NCBI RefSeq assembly: GCF_025148785.1
Contig: NZ_CP102271.1
Location: 2,101,972 to 2,165,971, forward strand
DNA: 64,000 nt
Direction of reading: 5' to 3'
Origin: Catenibacterium mitsuokai
Lineage (GTDB): Bacteria; Bacillota_I; Bacilli_A; Erysipelotrichales; Coprobacillaceae
The notes under the pieces are model-generated. The model had not been told where the DNA came from. It saw nothing but the letters and a program-made list of their open reading frames with translations, and made no database searches. Below are positions 1-9,780 of the stretch, piece after piece; within the stretch, counting starts at the first letter, position 1; the number at the start of each line of letters is the position of its first letter. The position numbers and the translations under genes are program-made.

Positions 1-35
1 CCTAATATTATTATATTACAAAATATATGTAATAG

Positions 36-935
36 TTATGAATTTGATACTTGATTACTAGGAAGAGCTAATAAGAAGATTGTCACAAGAATCATCGCAA
101 AACCAACAAGATCAATACCCTTAAATGGTGTAGATAACCATACAAAGGCAAATAATGTAGCTGAAACAGGTTCAATACTTGCAATCATACTTGCTTTGAC
201 TGGTCCAATATCTACAACTCCCTGTAAATACAATGTAAAGGCAACTGCTGTACCAATGACTATAATACCTATTGTCGCAAGTACTCCAGCTAAGTCTAAT
301 GCAGGTACAAGAGTCCATGTCTTACCTGCACATAATAGCACAATACCACCAAATAACATTCCAATACCTGTGACTGGAACGCTGCCATAAACTGCCATCA
401 GACGCTTAGGATAGATAGAATATGCAGCAGCTGTAAAACCACAGAATATTCCCCAGAATAATCCTGTTGGAGTAAGTGCTAAGCCATTTAAACGACCATG
501 TGTCGCAATCACAAAGGCACCACCTAAGGCTAAGACAATACATAATGCTTCAATCTTATTTGGTAATCTCTTTGATGTAAGACAAACGAAGATCATGATA
601 TAAATTGGTGAAAGATACTGCAATACTGTAGCCGTTCCCGCATTAGATGTATTAATAGCCTGTAAATAAGTAAACTGACACAACATTAAGACAAAACCAA
701 AACCAAATGTTTTAAGTAGGTCTTTCTCTTGACTTACTAAACGTTTCATCGCTTCTTTTTGTGTCAATGCACCAAATAGTGTAATCAATAATCCCGCAAA
801 ACACATACGCATAGATGTGAGCCACATAGGATTGGCTTGATAATGAGTAAATAAGAACTGTCCGCTTGCACCTGAAAATCCCCAGCATGTCCCACCAATT
901 AAAGTGAGAAGCACTCCTCTTTTAAAATGTTTCAT
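36..935 (-). CDS. EamA/DMT-family transporter
   Basis: About 299 residues forming ten hydrophobic segments in two EamA repeats (roughly residues 5-140 and 150-290), the drug/metabolite transporter fold. Such proteins move small metabolites or amino acids across the inner membrane; the substrate cannot be read from sequence. The start MKHFKRG is preferred over an in-frame ATG 33 bases upstream because a GGGGGAAAC ribosome site sits directly before it. It reads toward the window edge and appears monocistronic. Family call is safe, function open. Confidence 0.85.
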   Translation of the reverse strand: MKHFKRGVLLTLIGGTCWGFSGASGQFLFTHYQANPMWLTSMRMCFAGLLITLFGALTQKEAMKRLVSQEKDLLKTFGFGFVLMLCQFTYLQAINTSNAGTATVLQYLSPIYIMIFVCLTSKRLPNKIEALCIVLALGGAFVIATHGRLNGLALTPTGLFWGIFCGFTAAAYSIYPKRLMAVYGSVPVTGIGMLFGGIVLLCAGKTWTLVPALDLAGVLATIGIIVIGTAVAFTLYLQGVVDIGPVKASMIASIEPVSATLFAFVWLSTPFKGIDLVGFAMILVTIFLLALPSNQVSNS

Positions 936-993
936 AATGTTTCCCCCGAAAATATGTTCATATATCATAACACAAACAAATTAAAAGAGAAGT

Positions 994-1015
994 AAAAAAG
1001 GCAGATTTCTCTGCC

Positions 1016-1017
<2 letters not shown>
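994..1017 (-). terminator. Rho-independent terminator of eno
   Basis: 8-bp perfect stem AAGGCAGA/TCTGCCTT with a TTTC loop and a U-tract in the minus-strand transcript; it overlaps the eno stop codon. The same 20-mer is the terminator behind crcB at 5451. Confidence 0.85.
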
Positions 1018-2314
<1,297 letters not shown>

Positions 2315-2336
2315 TTACCTCCAAGTTAGACTTCTC

Positions 2337-2350
2337 TAACTATAGTTAGT
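2337..2350. promoter_or_regulatory. 14-bp perfect palindrome in the eno leader/promoter
   Basis: CTAACTATAGTTAG is a perfect palindrome just upstream of the eno ribosome site, followed at 2357 by ATAACTATAGTTGTT with the same core. A weak promoter (TTTACT, 17 bp, TATGCT) would place it near the transcription start. Operator role is inferred. Confidence 0.4.
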
Positions 2351-2441
2351 CTAGCATAACTATAGTTGTTAAACAAGTAAAATGACCAAGAAAAATTAAT
2401 TTAATATATTTATTGCATTTACCCTATATGTATGATAATAT

Positions 2442-2463
2442 CTAGTTAGTTACTACTAACTAG
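2442..2463. promoter_or_regulatory. Inverted repeat with 9-bp arms upstream of eno
   Basis: CTAGTTAGT and ACTAACTAG flank a 4-base spacer. The arms share the TAGTTAG half-site of the palindrome at 2337, so both could bind one dimeric regulator. No run of T follows, so a terminator is unlikely. Confidence 0.35.
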
Positions 2464-2494
2464 TAACAAAAAACATATCCTTACAATCCTTAAG

Positions 2495-2520
2495 AAAAGA
2501 GTGGCCACGGCCACTCTTTT
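2495..2520 (-). terminator. Terminator of the 132-aa hypothetical gene
   Basis: Near-perfect palindrome AAAAGAGTGGCC/GGCCACTCTTTT overlapping the gene's stop codon, with T-tracts on either strand. Confidence 0.85.
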
Positions 2521-2918
2521 TACTTGATATTTAATTGTTGTGAGAGACGATGGGATGCAAGCATCACTCTTGTCATTGGTAGATCATGATTAACTGGAGA
2601 ATCTACACCAAAGTAGACCTTCATGACCATAACCGCAAAGGCATTGGCATCGATAACATATTCAAGATCATGGGGTTGTTTCATATTTGTATAATCCTGA
2701 TAATAACGTCTTAATTCTGTAAATAACGCAAATAAGGATTTTTGATTTTCCTTCTTGAAAGCATCGATATCAACATATAAGCATCCTTGCTTTCCTGATA
2801 TATATTTCACTAAATGATAGTTCTGACCTTCTGGCATTTCATAAACAACATCTACGCGAGGGACATCCTGAAGACTACAGCCAAAAGAGATCAGCTTCTC
2901 TAAATAACGTTTCAACAT
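2520..2918 (-). CDS. Hypothetical protein, 132 aa
   Basis: Not recognised. The start MLKRYLEK is chosen because AAGGAGGTAAGACTC precedes this ATG with good spacing; the open frame continues further upstream without a ribosome site. Soluble, mixed alpha/beta composition, no signal peptide. The pair LFALFTELRRYYQDY and, about 20 residues later, DANAFAVMVM faintly resembles the order HELxH ... EANxFA of ImmA/IrrE (M78) peptidases, but the zinc ligands are missing. Own terminator; no functional context from neighbours. Confidence 0.6.
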   Translation of the reverse strand: MLKRYLEKLISFGCSLQDVPRVDVVYEMPEGQNYHLVKYISGKQGCLYVDIDAFKKENQKSLFALFTELRRYYQDYTNMKQPHDLEYVIDANAFAVMVMKVYFGVDSPVNHDLPMTRVMLASHRLSQQLNIK

Positions 2919-3033
2919 GAGTCTTACCTCCTTCAACATCACGCTTGTGATGTTGGTAGTATTTTACACCAAAAATCACAAAAAGCAAGAATATCACTAG
3001 TAATATTTAAGTGGTAAAATCAAGAGATTATCA

Positions 3034-3930
3034 TTATATATGCTTTTTTAGTGCCTCCATATAAGCTTCTCCATAACGTGAAAGTATCATATTCTTTTGT
3101 GTAATAGTGCCTACTTTCATAATTTCATCCACTAATAAAGGAACAGAAATAATTGTTTCCCCATTCAATTCTTTAGAGATAATACCAGTAGATACTGTAT
3201 AACCATTTAAACCTATCAACAAGTTAAAGAGTGTCGCACGGTCTCTTACCTTAATGTTTCTCTTTCTATCCAATGTACTTAATACTTCTTCTGAGAAATA
3301 GAAAGAATTATATTCTCCCTGTTCAAAAGAAAGATAGGGGTAATCTTCTAAGTCTTTAAGAGTTAATGTCTTCTTATAAGCAAGAGGATGATGGTAAGAA
3401 ATAAAGACATGAGGTTTTGCGATAAATAGTTCTTTAAATTCTAAGTTATTCTGTCTGATCATCTTCATGATGACTTCTTCATTCTTAGGGCATGTATAAA
3501 GAACACCTATTTCACTTTTCATAGTAGAAACATCTTCGATAATTTCATGTGTTTCTGTTTCTCTTAATGTAAAATCATATTGGTTAACACCAAACTGTCT
3601 AATAACATCTACAAATGCATTAACTGCAAAGGAATAATGCTGGCAGGATACACTAAAATGAGGACTTTGATGTTTATCATTCATATAGCGTTCTTCAAGT
3701 AGATCAGCTTGATCTAATACCTGTCTAGCATAACTTAAGAATGTTTCTCCTTCTCTAGATACAATAACACCTTTATTGGTACGTCTAAAGATTGTGATAT
3801 GCATTTCGCTTTCTAATTCTTTAATCGCATTTGTAAGAGAAGGCTGTGAGATAAATAGTCTTTTAGCCGCCTGAGTAATGCTTCCTGTTTGTGCCACCAT
3901 GACGACATAACGTAATTGATTGAGTGTCAT
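3034..3930 (-). CDS. LysR-family transcriptional regulator
   Basis: 298 residues: an N-terminal winged helix (about 1-60, TLNQLRYVVMVAQTGSITQA and LFISQPSLTNAIKELE are typical LysR motifs), a linker helix, then a periplasmic-binding-like effector domain (about 90-295). GGAGGAAAATC precedes the ATG. LysR proteins usually control a neighbouring gene, but the downstream gene is 24 bases away only on the opposite side of its start, so no divergent target is evident. Ligand unknown. Confidence 0.92.
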   Translation of the reverse strand: MTLNQLRYVVMVAQTGSITQAAKRLFISQPSLTNAIKELESEMHITIFRRTNKGVIVSREGETFLSYARQVLDQADLLEERYMNDKHQSPHFSVSCQHYSFAVNAFVDVIRQFGVNQYDFTLRETETHEIIEDVSTMKSEIGVLYTCPKNEEVIMKMIRQNNLEFKELFIAKPHVFISYHHPLAYKKTLTLKDLEDYPYLSFEQGEYNSFYFSEEVLSTLDRKRNIKVRDRATLFNLLIGLNGYTVSTGIISKELNGETIISVPLLVDEIMKVGTITQKNMILSRYGEAYMEALKKHI

Positions 3931-3954
3931 GATTTTCCTCCTTTTCCTGGGAAA

Positions 3955-4338
3955 TTATTTTGTTTTGAGTGTGAGTTCTGCAATCTTTGTCTGACCATCC
4001 TGTAAATAGAGCGGTAATGTACGTGATGATGATGTAATAGAATCCTTGTCTGTCTTCTTTAAATAACCTTTAATCCCATCTTCACTTTCTGCAAGAATGA
4101 GATCAGGAACACTACCTACATAGTCTGATAAATCAGGACCATAAGTCTGCCCTGATTTATTTTTAGGATAACCTTTTTCAATGATTTCCTGGCTATCAGG
4201 AATAATCAAATGATTATTAATATAGGCAATCTCGAAGCGAGACATCTCATTTGGTATATTTTTCTGAAAATAGAGAACACCACATATAGAAATTATAAAA
4301 AAGAGGGGAATAACCCAAAGTATTTTATATTTTGACAT
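3955..4338 (-). CDS. Membrane-anchored protein, 127 aa
   Basis: One N-terminal membrane anchor (about residues 5-25) and an extracytoplasmic domain with YPKNKSGQTYGPDL, PDLILAESEDGIKGYLKK and LPLYLQDGQTKIAE. The same small module is seen at the C-terminus of some Bacillus BlaR1/M56-like proteins, from memory. Its ATG lies inside the end of the upstream hydrolase gene (14-base overlap), so the two are translationally coupled. Function unknown. Confidence 0.7.
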   Translation of the reverse strand: MSKYKILWVIPLFFIISICGVLYFQKNIPNEMSRFEIAYINNHLIIPDSQEIIEKGYPKNKSGQTYGPDLSDYVGSVPDLILAESEDGIKGYLKKTDKDSITSSSRTLPLYLQDGQTKIAELTLKTK

Positions 4339-5005
4339 CCATAACTTCTCCTTCTTGTGTAAATGAGAGAACCTGATCTTTATGACCCTGTTCTTCTATA
4401 AATCTTTCAATGACATCATATTTATTCCAGCAATGCATTGGGACAATGTAACGCGTATGACATACTTTTAAGAAGTCTGTAATACCTTCATGATAATTAT
4501 CTTCTAGACGAGGATCTAAAGGAATAAAGGCTACATCTATATCAAAGTCCTCCATCTTTTCTAATTCTGTATGATAAAGGTTCTTCTGCCAATCAAGCCA
4601 TTCTTTATCTTCCCCAACCCAATCCCAGTTATTGAGATCTCCAGCATGATAAAGAGTATAACCATCTACTTGTACCATAAACGCAATACCTTCATCATTT
4701 GATAAATAAGTACTCACTTCTATATTAGAATCAAAATAAACAATATTATCCTTTAAATAAGAGATAGAATCATCTTCTATTTTCTCTATATCACTTGATA
4801 GTAAATAATGAACATCTTTGTATTCATTCTTTAAATCAAAAATCTTCTTAGAATAATGATCACCATGTCTATGACTTGCAAAAACATAAAGTTTCTTACC
4901 AACAGGCACTTTTGGAATAGTTCCTGTATAATAATCAAATAACAAGCATGTACGATCTGTTTCTATAAAGAAACTGCTATGCGCTATATAAGTAATTTTC
5001 AACAT
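4325..5005 (-). CDS. MBL-fold metal-dependent hydrolase (UlaG-like)
   Basis: 226 residues from the ATG preceded by AGAGGTGGTATT. Shows the metallo-beta-lactamase HxHxDH signature as ASHRHGDHYSK (about residues 42-52), then YHAGDLNNWDW and a late MHCWNKYD His ligand, typical of the UlaG/YtnP-like branch. Likely a cytoplasmic Zn/Mn hydrolase; substrate not inferable. Overlaps the following membrane protein gene by 14 bases, and is divergent from crcB across about 80 bases. Confidence 0.85.
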   Translation of the reverse strand: MLKITYIAHSSFFIETDRTCLLFDYYTGTIPKVPVGKKLYVFASHRHGDHYSKKIFDLKNEYKDVHYLLSSDIEKIEDDSISYLKDNIVYFDSNIEVSTYLSNDEGIAFMVQVDGYTLYHAGDLNNWDWVGEDKEWLDWQKNLYHTELEKMEDFDIDVAFIPLDPRLEDNYHEGITDFLKVCHTRYIVPMHCWNKYDVIERFIEEQGHKDQVLSFTQEGEVMDVKI

Positions 5006-5087
5006 AATACCACCTCTTTTTTGTATTATAACACCTTTGATTCTCTCTTCCATCTATTTTATAATACATGAAAAAGGAGGAAAATAT

Positions 5088-5450
5088 ATGACAGCATGTT
5101 TATATGTCGGTATGGGTGGTTTTATTGGTTCAGTACTTCGTTATTTAGTCGGTTTGATTCCTTTAAAGACTACACATGGATTCCCATTACTGACTCTATT
5201 TATTAATATTCTTGGTGCATTTTTAATAGGTTTTATTAGCACTATAGCTTTAAAGAAGTCTATGAATCCTCACTTAGTTCTATTACTTAAAACAGGATTA
5301 TGTGGGGGTTTTACTACCTTCTCTACATTTGCGTTAGAATCTATTACTTTACATAAGAATGGCAATACAACTCTTGCAATGATTTATATAGTCTTAAGTA
5401 TAGTACTTGGACTAAGTGCAGTCATTCTAGGTGATTATTGTGCACACTAA
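5088..5450 (+). CDS. crcB: Fluoride efflux channel CrcB/Fluc
   Basis: 120 residues, four membrane helices. Signature residues: GGFIGSVLRYLVG in helix 1, the polar-track Asn of INILGAFLIGF in helix 2 and GLCGGFTTFSTFALE (Phe box) in helix 3. Fluc works as a dual-topology dimer exporting fluoride. Start chosen at the ATG with AAAAGGAGGAAAATAT in front. Only one copy is seen here; some Firmicutes carry two adjacent genes. I found no fluoride-riboswitch consensus upstream. Confidence 0.95.
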   Translation: MTACLYVGMGGFIGSVLRYLVGLIPLKTTHGFPLLTLFINILGAFLIGFISTIALKKSMNPHLVLLLKTGLCGGFTTFSTFALESITLHKNGNTTLAMIYIVLSIVLGLSAVILGDYCAH

Positions 5451-5475
5451 AAGGCAGATTTCTCTGCCTTTTTAA
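5451..5475. terminator. Terminator between crcB and the TSCPD gene
   Basis: Stem AAGGCAGA/TCTGCCTT, TTTC loop, T5 on the plus side. It serves crcB and probably also stops the converging minus-strand gene. Identical to the eno terminator. Confidence 0.85.
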
Positions 5476-5724
5476 TTATTTGATTGCTTCTTTTAATGCA
5501 TGTGCAAACTGATCTGCACAAGATGTATTTTTCATACCACAAGTATTACCTTCTAGAATAGCTACGATTTCTTCTGCTTCTTTACCTTCTACAAGTTTAC
5601 CAATGGCTTTTAAGTTTCCATTACATCCTCTAGTAAATACAACGTTATGAATTGTATGACCTTCTAAGTCAAAATCAATAGCAGTTGCACAAGTTCCTTT
5701 AGTTTTATAAGTAAAATGTTCCAT
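5476..5724 (-). CDS. TSCPD domain protein (TIGR03905-like)
   Basis: 82 residues. The domain, also found at the end of some ribonucleotide reductases, is recognised by KGTCATAIDFDLEGHTI, VVFTRGCNGNLKAIGKLVEG and GNTCGMKNTSCADQFAHALK. The conserved Cys residues may bind metal or nucleic acid; the role of stand-alone versions is unknown. Start at MEHFTYK because GGAGGATATGATT places the ribosome site 8 bases away; the upstream ATGs are too close to it or outside it. Confidence 0.85.
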   Translation of the reverse strand: MEHFTYKTKGTCATAIDFDLEGHTIHNVVFTRGCNGNLKAIGKLVEGKEAEEIVAILEGNTCGMKNTSCADQFAHALKEAIK

Positions 5725-5742
5725 AATCATATCCTCCATCTC

Positions 5743-7086
5743 TTATATTAACAAAGGAAGGAATAATGTGGCAAGACCTAAAAAGAAGAAAAAGCCCATA
5801 CAGTCTGTCACAGTTGTGACAAATACGCCTGATGCAAGTGCTGGATCAATATTTAAACGTTTTAAGATAACTGGTACTAAATAACCTGCAATATTAGCCG
5901 CAAGCATATTTAAGATCATAGCCAAACCTGCGACCAAACCAAACCATGGGTTACTAGCAAACCACCAGGCACCAATAGCCACAATAATACCAATCACAAT
6001 ACCTGATAATAAACCAACTGTGATTTCTTTACAGAAAATTTGGAAGGCATTGTCTTTATCCACTTCACCAAGAGATAAACCACGACATAAGATAGTAAGT
6101 GACTGTGTCCCTGCATTACCACCCATTCCAGTTACAATGGACATAACTGAAGATAAAGAGACAACCTTGGCGATTGTAGACTCAAAGTTTGCGACAACTG
6201 CAGCAGCCATAACTGCTGTAAATAAGTTGACAATAAGCCAAGGAATACGGCTCTTTGCAGATTCTAATACTGTAGAATCTACACGTTCTTCACCACTCAT
6301 ACCAGCCATTAAGTTGATATCTTCTGTTGTTTCTTCTTCCATGACATCCATAACATCATCAATTTCAATCACACCAAGCATACGATACTCTGAATCAACA
6401 ACTGGCATCATATAGAAGCCATATTTCATAAACTTCTTAGCCACTTCTTCCTGGTCCATATTAACATCCACTGTCTTTACATTAGGATTCACAATATCCA
6501 TGATTGGTGTATCGAAAGGAGAAGAGACAATATCTCTTAATGAAATAACACCTTTCAATACCTTCTTTTTATCTAAAACATATAAATAATACGTTGTATC
6601 TTCTTCAACCTGAGTCTGTAAATATTCTAAAGTCTTTAATACTGTATTATTGGCTTTAATAGAGATAAACTCTGTTGTCATAATACCACCAGCAGTGCTT
6701 GGATCATATTTCAACAGGCTCTCAATATGTGTCTTATCCTCTATGTCTAATTTAGATAATACATCTGCACGTTCTTCTGGATCATCTAGTTCACCAATCA
6801 AATCGGCTAATTCATCATCACTCATCTCATCTAAGATAGCGCTCTGACGATCTTTTAGGAATGTTTTAAGGATTTCATACTGTTCATCCTCATCCTCTTC
6901 TTCCTCAATAACATCCGCAATAATATCATTTGGGAGTTTAGAAAGAATATTATTTAACTGACTATGATGATCCTGTAATACATCAAGAATATCCGCGGGG
7001 TGAATATCATCTATCGCTTCCTGAATCTGTTCTGAAGTCCCATTTATTAAGAGACTCGTAAGATGTTCTTTTGTCATCTTATCCAT
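5743..7086 (-). CDS. mgtE: Magnesium transporter MgtE
   Basis: 447 residues: acidic N domain (about 1-125), two CBS domains (about 125-250) that sense cytosolic Mg, and five membrane helices (about 275-447) containing the pore motif around SIVTGMGGNAGTQSLTI. Forms a homodimeric, Mg-gated Mg channel. Start at MDKMTKEHL follows AAGGAGGGTGAATAAC. The gene lies 18 bases upstream of the TSCPD gene, so cotranscription is possible. No M-box riboswitch seen in the short leader. Confidence 0.96.
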   Translation of the reverse strand: MDKMTKEHLTSLLINGTSEQIQEAIDDIHPADILDVLQDHHSQLNNILSKLPNDIIADVIEEEEDEDEQYEILKTFLKDRQSAILDEMSDDELADLIGELDDPEERADVLSKLDIEDKTHIESLLKYDPSTAGGIMTTEFISIKANNTVLKTLEYLQTQVEEDTTYYLYVLDKKKVLKGVISLRDIVSSPFDTPIMDIVNPNVKTVDVNMDQEEVAKKFMKYGFYMMPVVDSEYRMLGVIEIDDVMDVMEEETTEDINLMAGMSGEERVDSTVLESAKSRIPWLIVNLFTAVMAAAVVANFESTIAKVVSLSSVMSIVTGMGGNAGTQSLTILCRGLSLGEVDKDNAFQIFCKEITVGLLSGIVIGIIVAIGAWWFASNPWFGLVAGLAMILNMLAANIAGYLVPVILKRLNIDPALASGVFVTTVTDCMGFFFFLGLATLFLPLLI

Positions 7087-7176
7087 GTTATTCACCCTCC
7101 TTGTATACATAAAAGTCCTTTGCCATTTTATCATTTTTTATGTTAAATCTAAAGCCTTATGATGTAAAAACTATTA

Positions 7177-7204
7177 CAAAAAAAGTCATCGTTTAGATGA
7201 CTTT
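7177..7204 (-). terminator. Terminator of the GalK-like gene
   Basis: Perfect 9-bp stem AAAGTCATC/GATGACTTT, 5-base loop, followed in the minus transcript by a T7 tract; overlaps the stop codon. Confidence 0.9.
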
Positions 7205-8482
7205 CATAGCGCCCTGCTGTCTGATATGAGTCACATAGCAACAATGTTTACCCATATACTTTTCTATTTCATTCTTATACTTTCTTGCATAATCATTTTC
7301 AACAAATACCTGGATAGTACCTTCAAAACCAGGACCATGTACTCTTACTACACCCTTATCTTTAAGAATCTTTTCACTCATACAAATTGCGAGAGAAATA
7401 TTCTGATGAGAAGGATCTTTTGAAGAATAAACATTCTGTAAATATTCAAATGAACTATTACCTGAACGTCTGATTTGAATCTTGAATTCAGTAAAGTTAC
7501 CATCTCTTAATGCCTTTAATTCCTTATTTACACGCTTTTCTTCACTATAGAAATGCATAGCACGTAAAATGGCTCTATCTGAACATACTTTACGCATTGG
7601 AATGATATGATCATAGAATTCATTTTCATCTACTTCTCTTAAGAATTCTTTACCAAAATATTTGGCTACTGATCTCATTTCTTCAATGATAGCACGATAT
7701 TCTTTCGTTAAGTTAGCTGGTACATCTTTAGTATCTACAATACATAAAGAATGATTGAACTGTTCAAACTTGATTGTCTGTTTCTTAATAAGTGGTTTCT
7801 TAGGATCCTTGAAATCAATCTTAATTAAGCCACCAATCGCACAAGCTGCCTGGTCCATTAATCCACATGGCTTACCAAAATAGATATTTTCAGCATACTG
7901 TGCAATCTGTGCAATAATTAATGAGCTAATTGAACCACTATTGTATAAACCATTAAGAATAGTGGCAAGAAGAACTTCTATTGCAGCACTTGATGACATA
8001 CCTGAATAAAGTGGTACTTCACTTGTAATATAAGCTTTAAAACCGCCTACTTCATAACCTAGTTTCTGGAACTGAGACACAATGCCTTTAATTAAAGATT
8101 CAGTTGTACCCTGTTCATCAAAGGCTAACCTTAATCCTGTTTTACTAATTGTAATAGGACGAATATCTGGGAATCCTTCAGACACAAGTCTTACAACGTT
8201 GTCATCTGTAGGTGTAACAACCGCAATAATATCACGGTTAACAGCACATGCAAGCATCTTACCATGCTGATGATCTGTATGCATACCACAGATTTCACTA
8301 CGTCCTGGTGCACTATAGATTTCTACTTCTTCATCACCATATAATTCAATGAATTTTTTTAAAGCAGTGACATAACGATTCTTCTGCTTTGTAAGTCTGG
8401 CATCTTCTGTATAAAGATCCTTGATGAGTGCTTTGTATTCCCCTTTGTTAAATCCTGTAATAATCTTACTTGCTTTTTTCAC
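7193..8482 (-). CDS. GHMP kinase, galactokinase family (variant)
   Basis: 429 residues of the GHMP fold. The sugar-recognition motif reads GRSEICGMHTDHQHG (about residues 61-75) instead of the classical GRVNxIGEHTDYxxG; the ATP loop is PLYSGMSSSAAIE and the third motif is VRVHGPGFEGTIQVF. This variant, related to the GRTEIxGNHTDHQ type common in gut Firmicutes, is usually annotated galK, but no galT or galE is nearby, so phosphorylation of another sugar is possible. It begins with GTG (CAC on the plus strand) six bases after GAGGTG. Confidence 0.8.
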   Translation of the reverse strand: MKKASKIITGFNKGEYKALIKDLYTEDARLTKQKNRYVTALKKFIELYGDEEVEIYSAPGRSEICGMHTDHQHGKMLACAVNRDIIAVVTPTDDNVVRLVSEGFPDIRPITISKTGLRLAFDEQGTTESLIKGIVSQFQKLGYEVGGFKAYITSEVPLYSGMSSSAAIEVLLATILNGLYNSGSISSLIIAQIAQYAENIYFGKPCGLMDQAACAIGGLIKIDFKDPKKPLIKKQTIKFEQFNHSLCIVDTKDVPANLTKEYRAIIEEMRSVAKYFGKEFLREVDENEFYDHIIPMRKVCSDRAILRAMHFYSEEKRVNKELKALRDGNFTEFKIQIRRSGNSSFEYLQNVYSSKDPSHQNISLAICMSEKILKDKGVVRVHGPGFEGTIQVFVENDYARKYKNEIEKYMGKHCCYVTHIRQQGAMKVI

Positions 8483-8564
8483 TTAAATCACCTCGAATAT
8501 ATATATGAAATTATTGATAGTTATCTATTAAGATTTTAACATTTCTTACTATAGTTGTACACTT

Positions 8565-9728
8565 CTAGACAAATGAATATTCGAAATTAATCACACAATA
8601 GTATGTTGTATTCATTTCTTTAACCTTAGAAGTAATTAATTTATTAAGTTCCTTCTTACTATACTTATCATCCTTCATTAATACATCAAAGACAAGATTA
8701 GTATGTGTAGGACCTCTCACTATTCTAAAGTCATGGATAGAAAGTGATGAATCGATAGATTCTACAATGCGAGTCACTTTATCTCTTAATTCATTTGTGA
8801 GTGTATCATGGATGTCAATAGGATCCATATGAATTGTAGTAAGGATATGAAATTTCTCCATCATTGCACGTTCAATATTATCTATTTCATCATGCGTTGT
8901 CATCATATCAATAGAAGCATCTACTTCACAATGAACAGTTAAATAACGACGTCCTGGGCCATAGTCATGCATCATTAAATCATGAATACCCATAACACAG
9001 TCATAACTCATCAAATAGTCTTCTATTTCTTTAATTGTTTCTGGATCTGGTTTAATACCAAGAAGTGGATCAATGGTTGATTTTGCGATAGATATACCAG
9101 AAATGACAACAACAACAGAGACTGCCGCACCAATGAGACTATCCACTGGTAGATCAGTAACTAAAGAAGCTACTAGAGCCACAATAGTGGCAGAAGTTGC
9201 CATGACATCATTTATACTATCCTGGGCTGCTGCTTCTAATGCGGTTGAGTTAATTTCTTTACCTGCTTTACGATTAAAGTAACCCATCCATATCTTAACG
9301 AATACTGAGAATATCAAAGCAATAAGTGCAGGAACACTGAACTTGACTGCTTCTGGATTAAAGATTTTTAAGACTGCATCCTTTAAACTCATTAAACCAA
9401 CTAAAATAATTAAAAAAGATATACCTAAACCTGTAATATATTCAAAACGTCCATGACCATATGGATGTTCTGCATCAGGATGCTTATTAGCAAGCTTAAA
9501 TCCAAAAAATGTCGCAATGTTACTTCCTGCATCAGATAAGTTGTTGTAACCATCTGCAACAATAGAAACAGAGTGAACTAATGTTCCAAAAATAAGTTTA
9601 AATATTACAAGTATAATATTACATACTATAGAGATAATAGAACAGACTGTTCCATATTGTTCTCTTACATGTGCATTTTCAGTATTCTTATAATCACGTA
9701 CAAATGTTTTTATTAATAACTGATACAT
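8565..9728 (-). CDS. CDF-family divalent cation exporter
   Basis: 387 residues: six membrane helices (about 30-215) with the metal-site motif DGYNNLSDAGS in helix 2 and the second HDx-type site (AAAQDSINDVMA) in helix 5, then a cytoplasmic ferredoxin-like ZT-dimer domain extended at the C-terminus (about 300-387). Exports Zn, Fe or Mn by proton antiport. Metal specificity cannot be decided from this alone. Start follows AAGGGGGAGTATAT. Confidence 0.93.
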   Translation of the reverse strand: MYQLLIKTFVRDYKNTENAHVREQYGTVCSIISIVCNIILVIFKLIFGTLVHSVSIVADGYNNLSDAGSNIATFFGFKLANKHPDAEHPYGHGRFEYITGLGISFLIILVGLMSLKDAVLKIFNPEAVKFSVPALIALIFSVFVKIWMGYFNRKAGKEINSTALEAAAQDSINDVMATSATIVALVASLVTDLPVDSLIGAAVSVVVVISGISIAKSTIDPLLGIKPDPETIKEIEDYLMSYDCVMGIHDLMMHDYGPGRRYLTVHCEVDASIDMMTTHDEIDNIERAMMEKFHILTTIHMDPIDIHDTLTNELRDKVTRIVESIDSSLSIHDFRIVRGPTHTNLVFDVLMKDDKYSKKELNKLITSKVKEMNTTYYCVINFEYSFV

Positions 9729-9748
9729 ATATACTCCCCCTTAACTAT

Positions 9749-9780
9749 TAAAAAAGAGAAAGGAACCTTTCTCTAAAAAA
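9749..9780 (-). terminator. Terminator behind the 118-aa gene
   Basis: Stem AGAGAAAGG/CCTTTCTCT with flanking A6 on both sides, so it could act in either direction. Confidence 0.85.

Noticed and set aside
5006-5087. Fluoride riboswitch before crcB
   Set aside because: The short region lacks the GGNGAUGG start and the conserved 3' part, and is mostly shared with the divergent hydrolase promoter.
7087-7192. M-box Mg riboswitch before mgtE
   Set aside because: Only about 100 bases lie between mgtE and the next gene, and they include a terminator; no M-box core seen.
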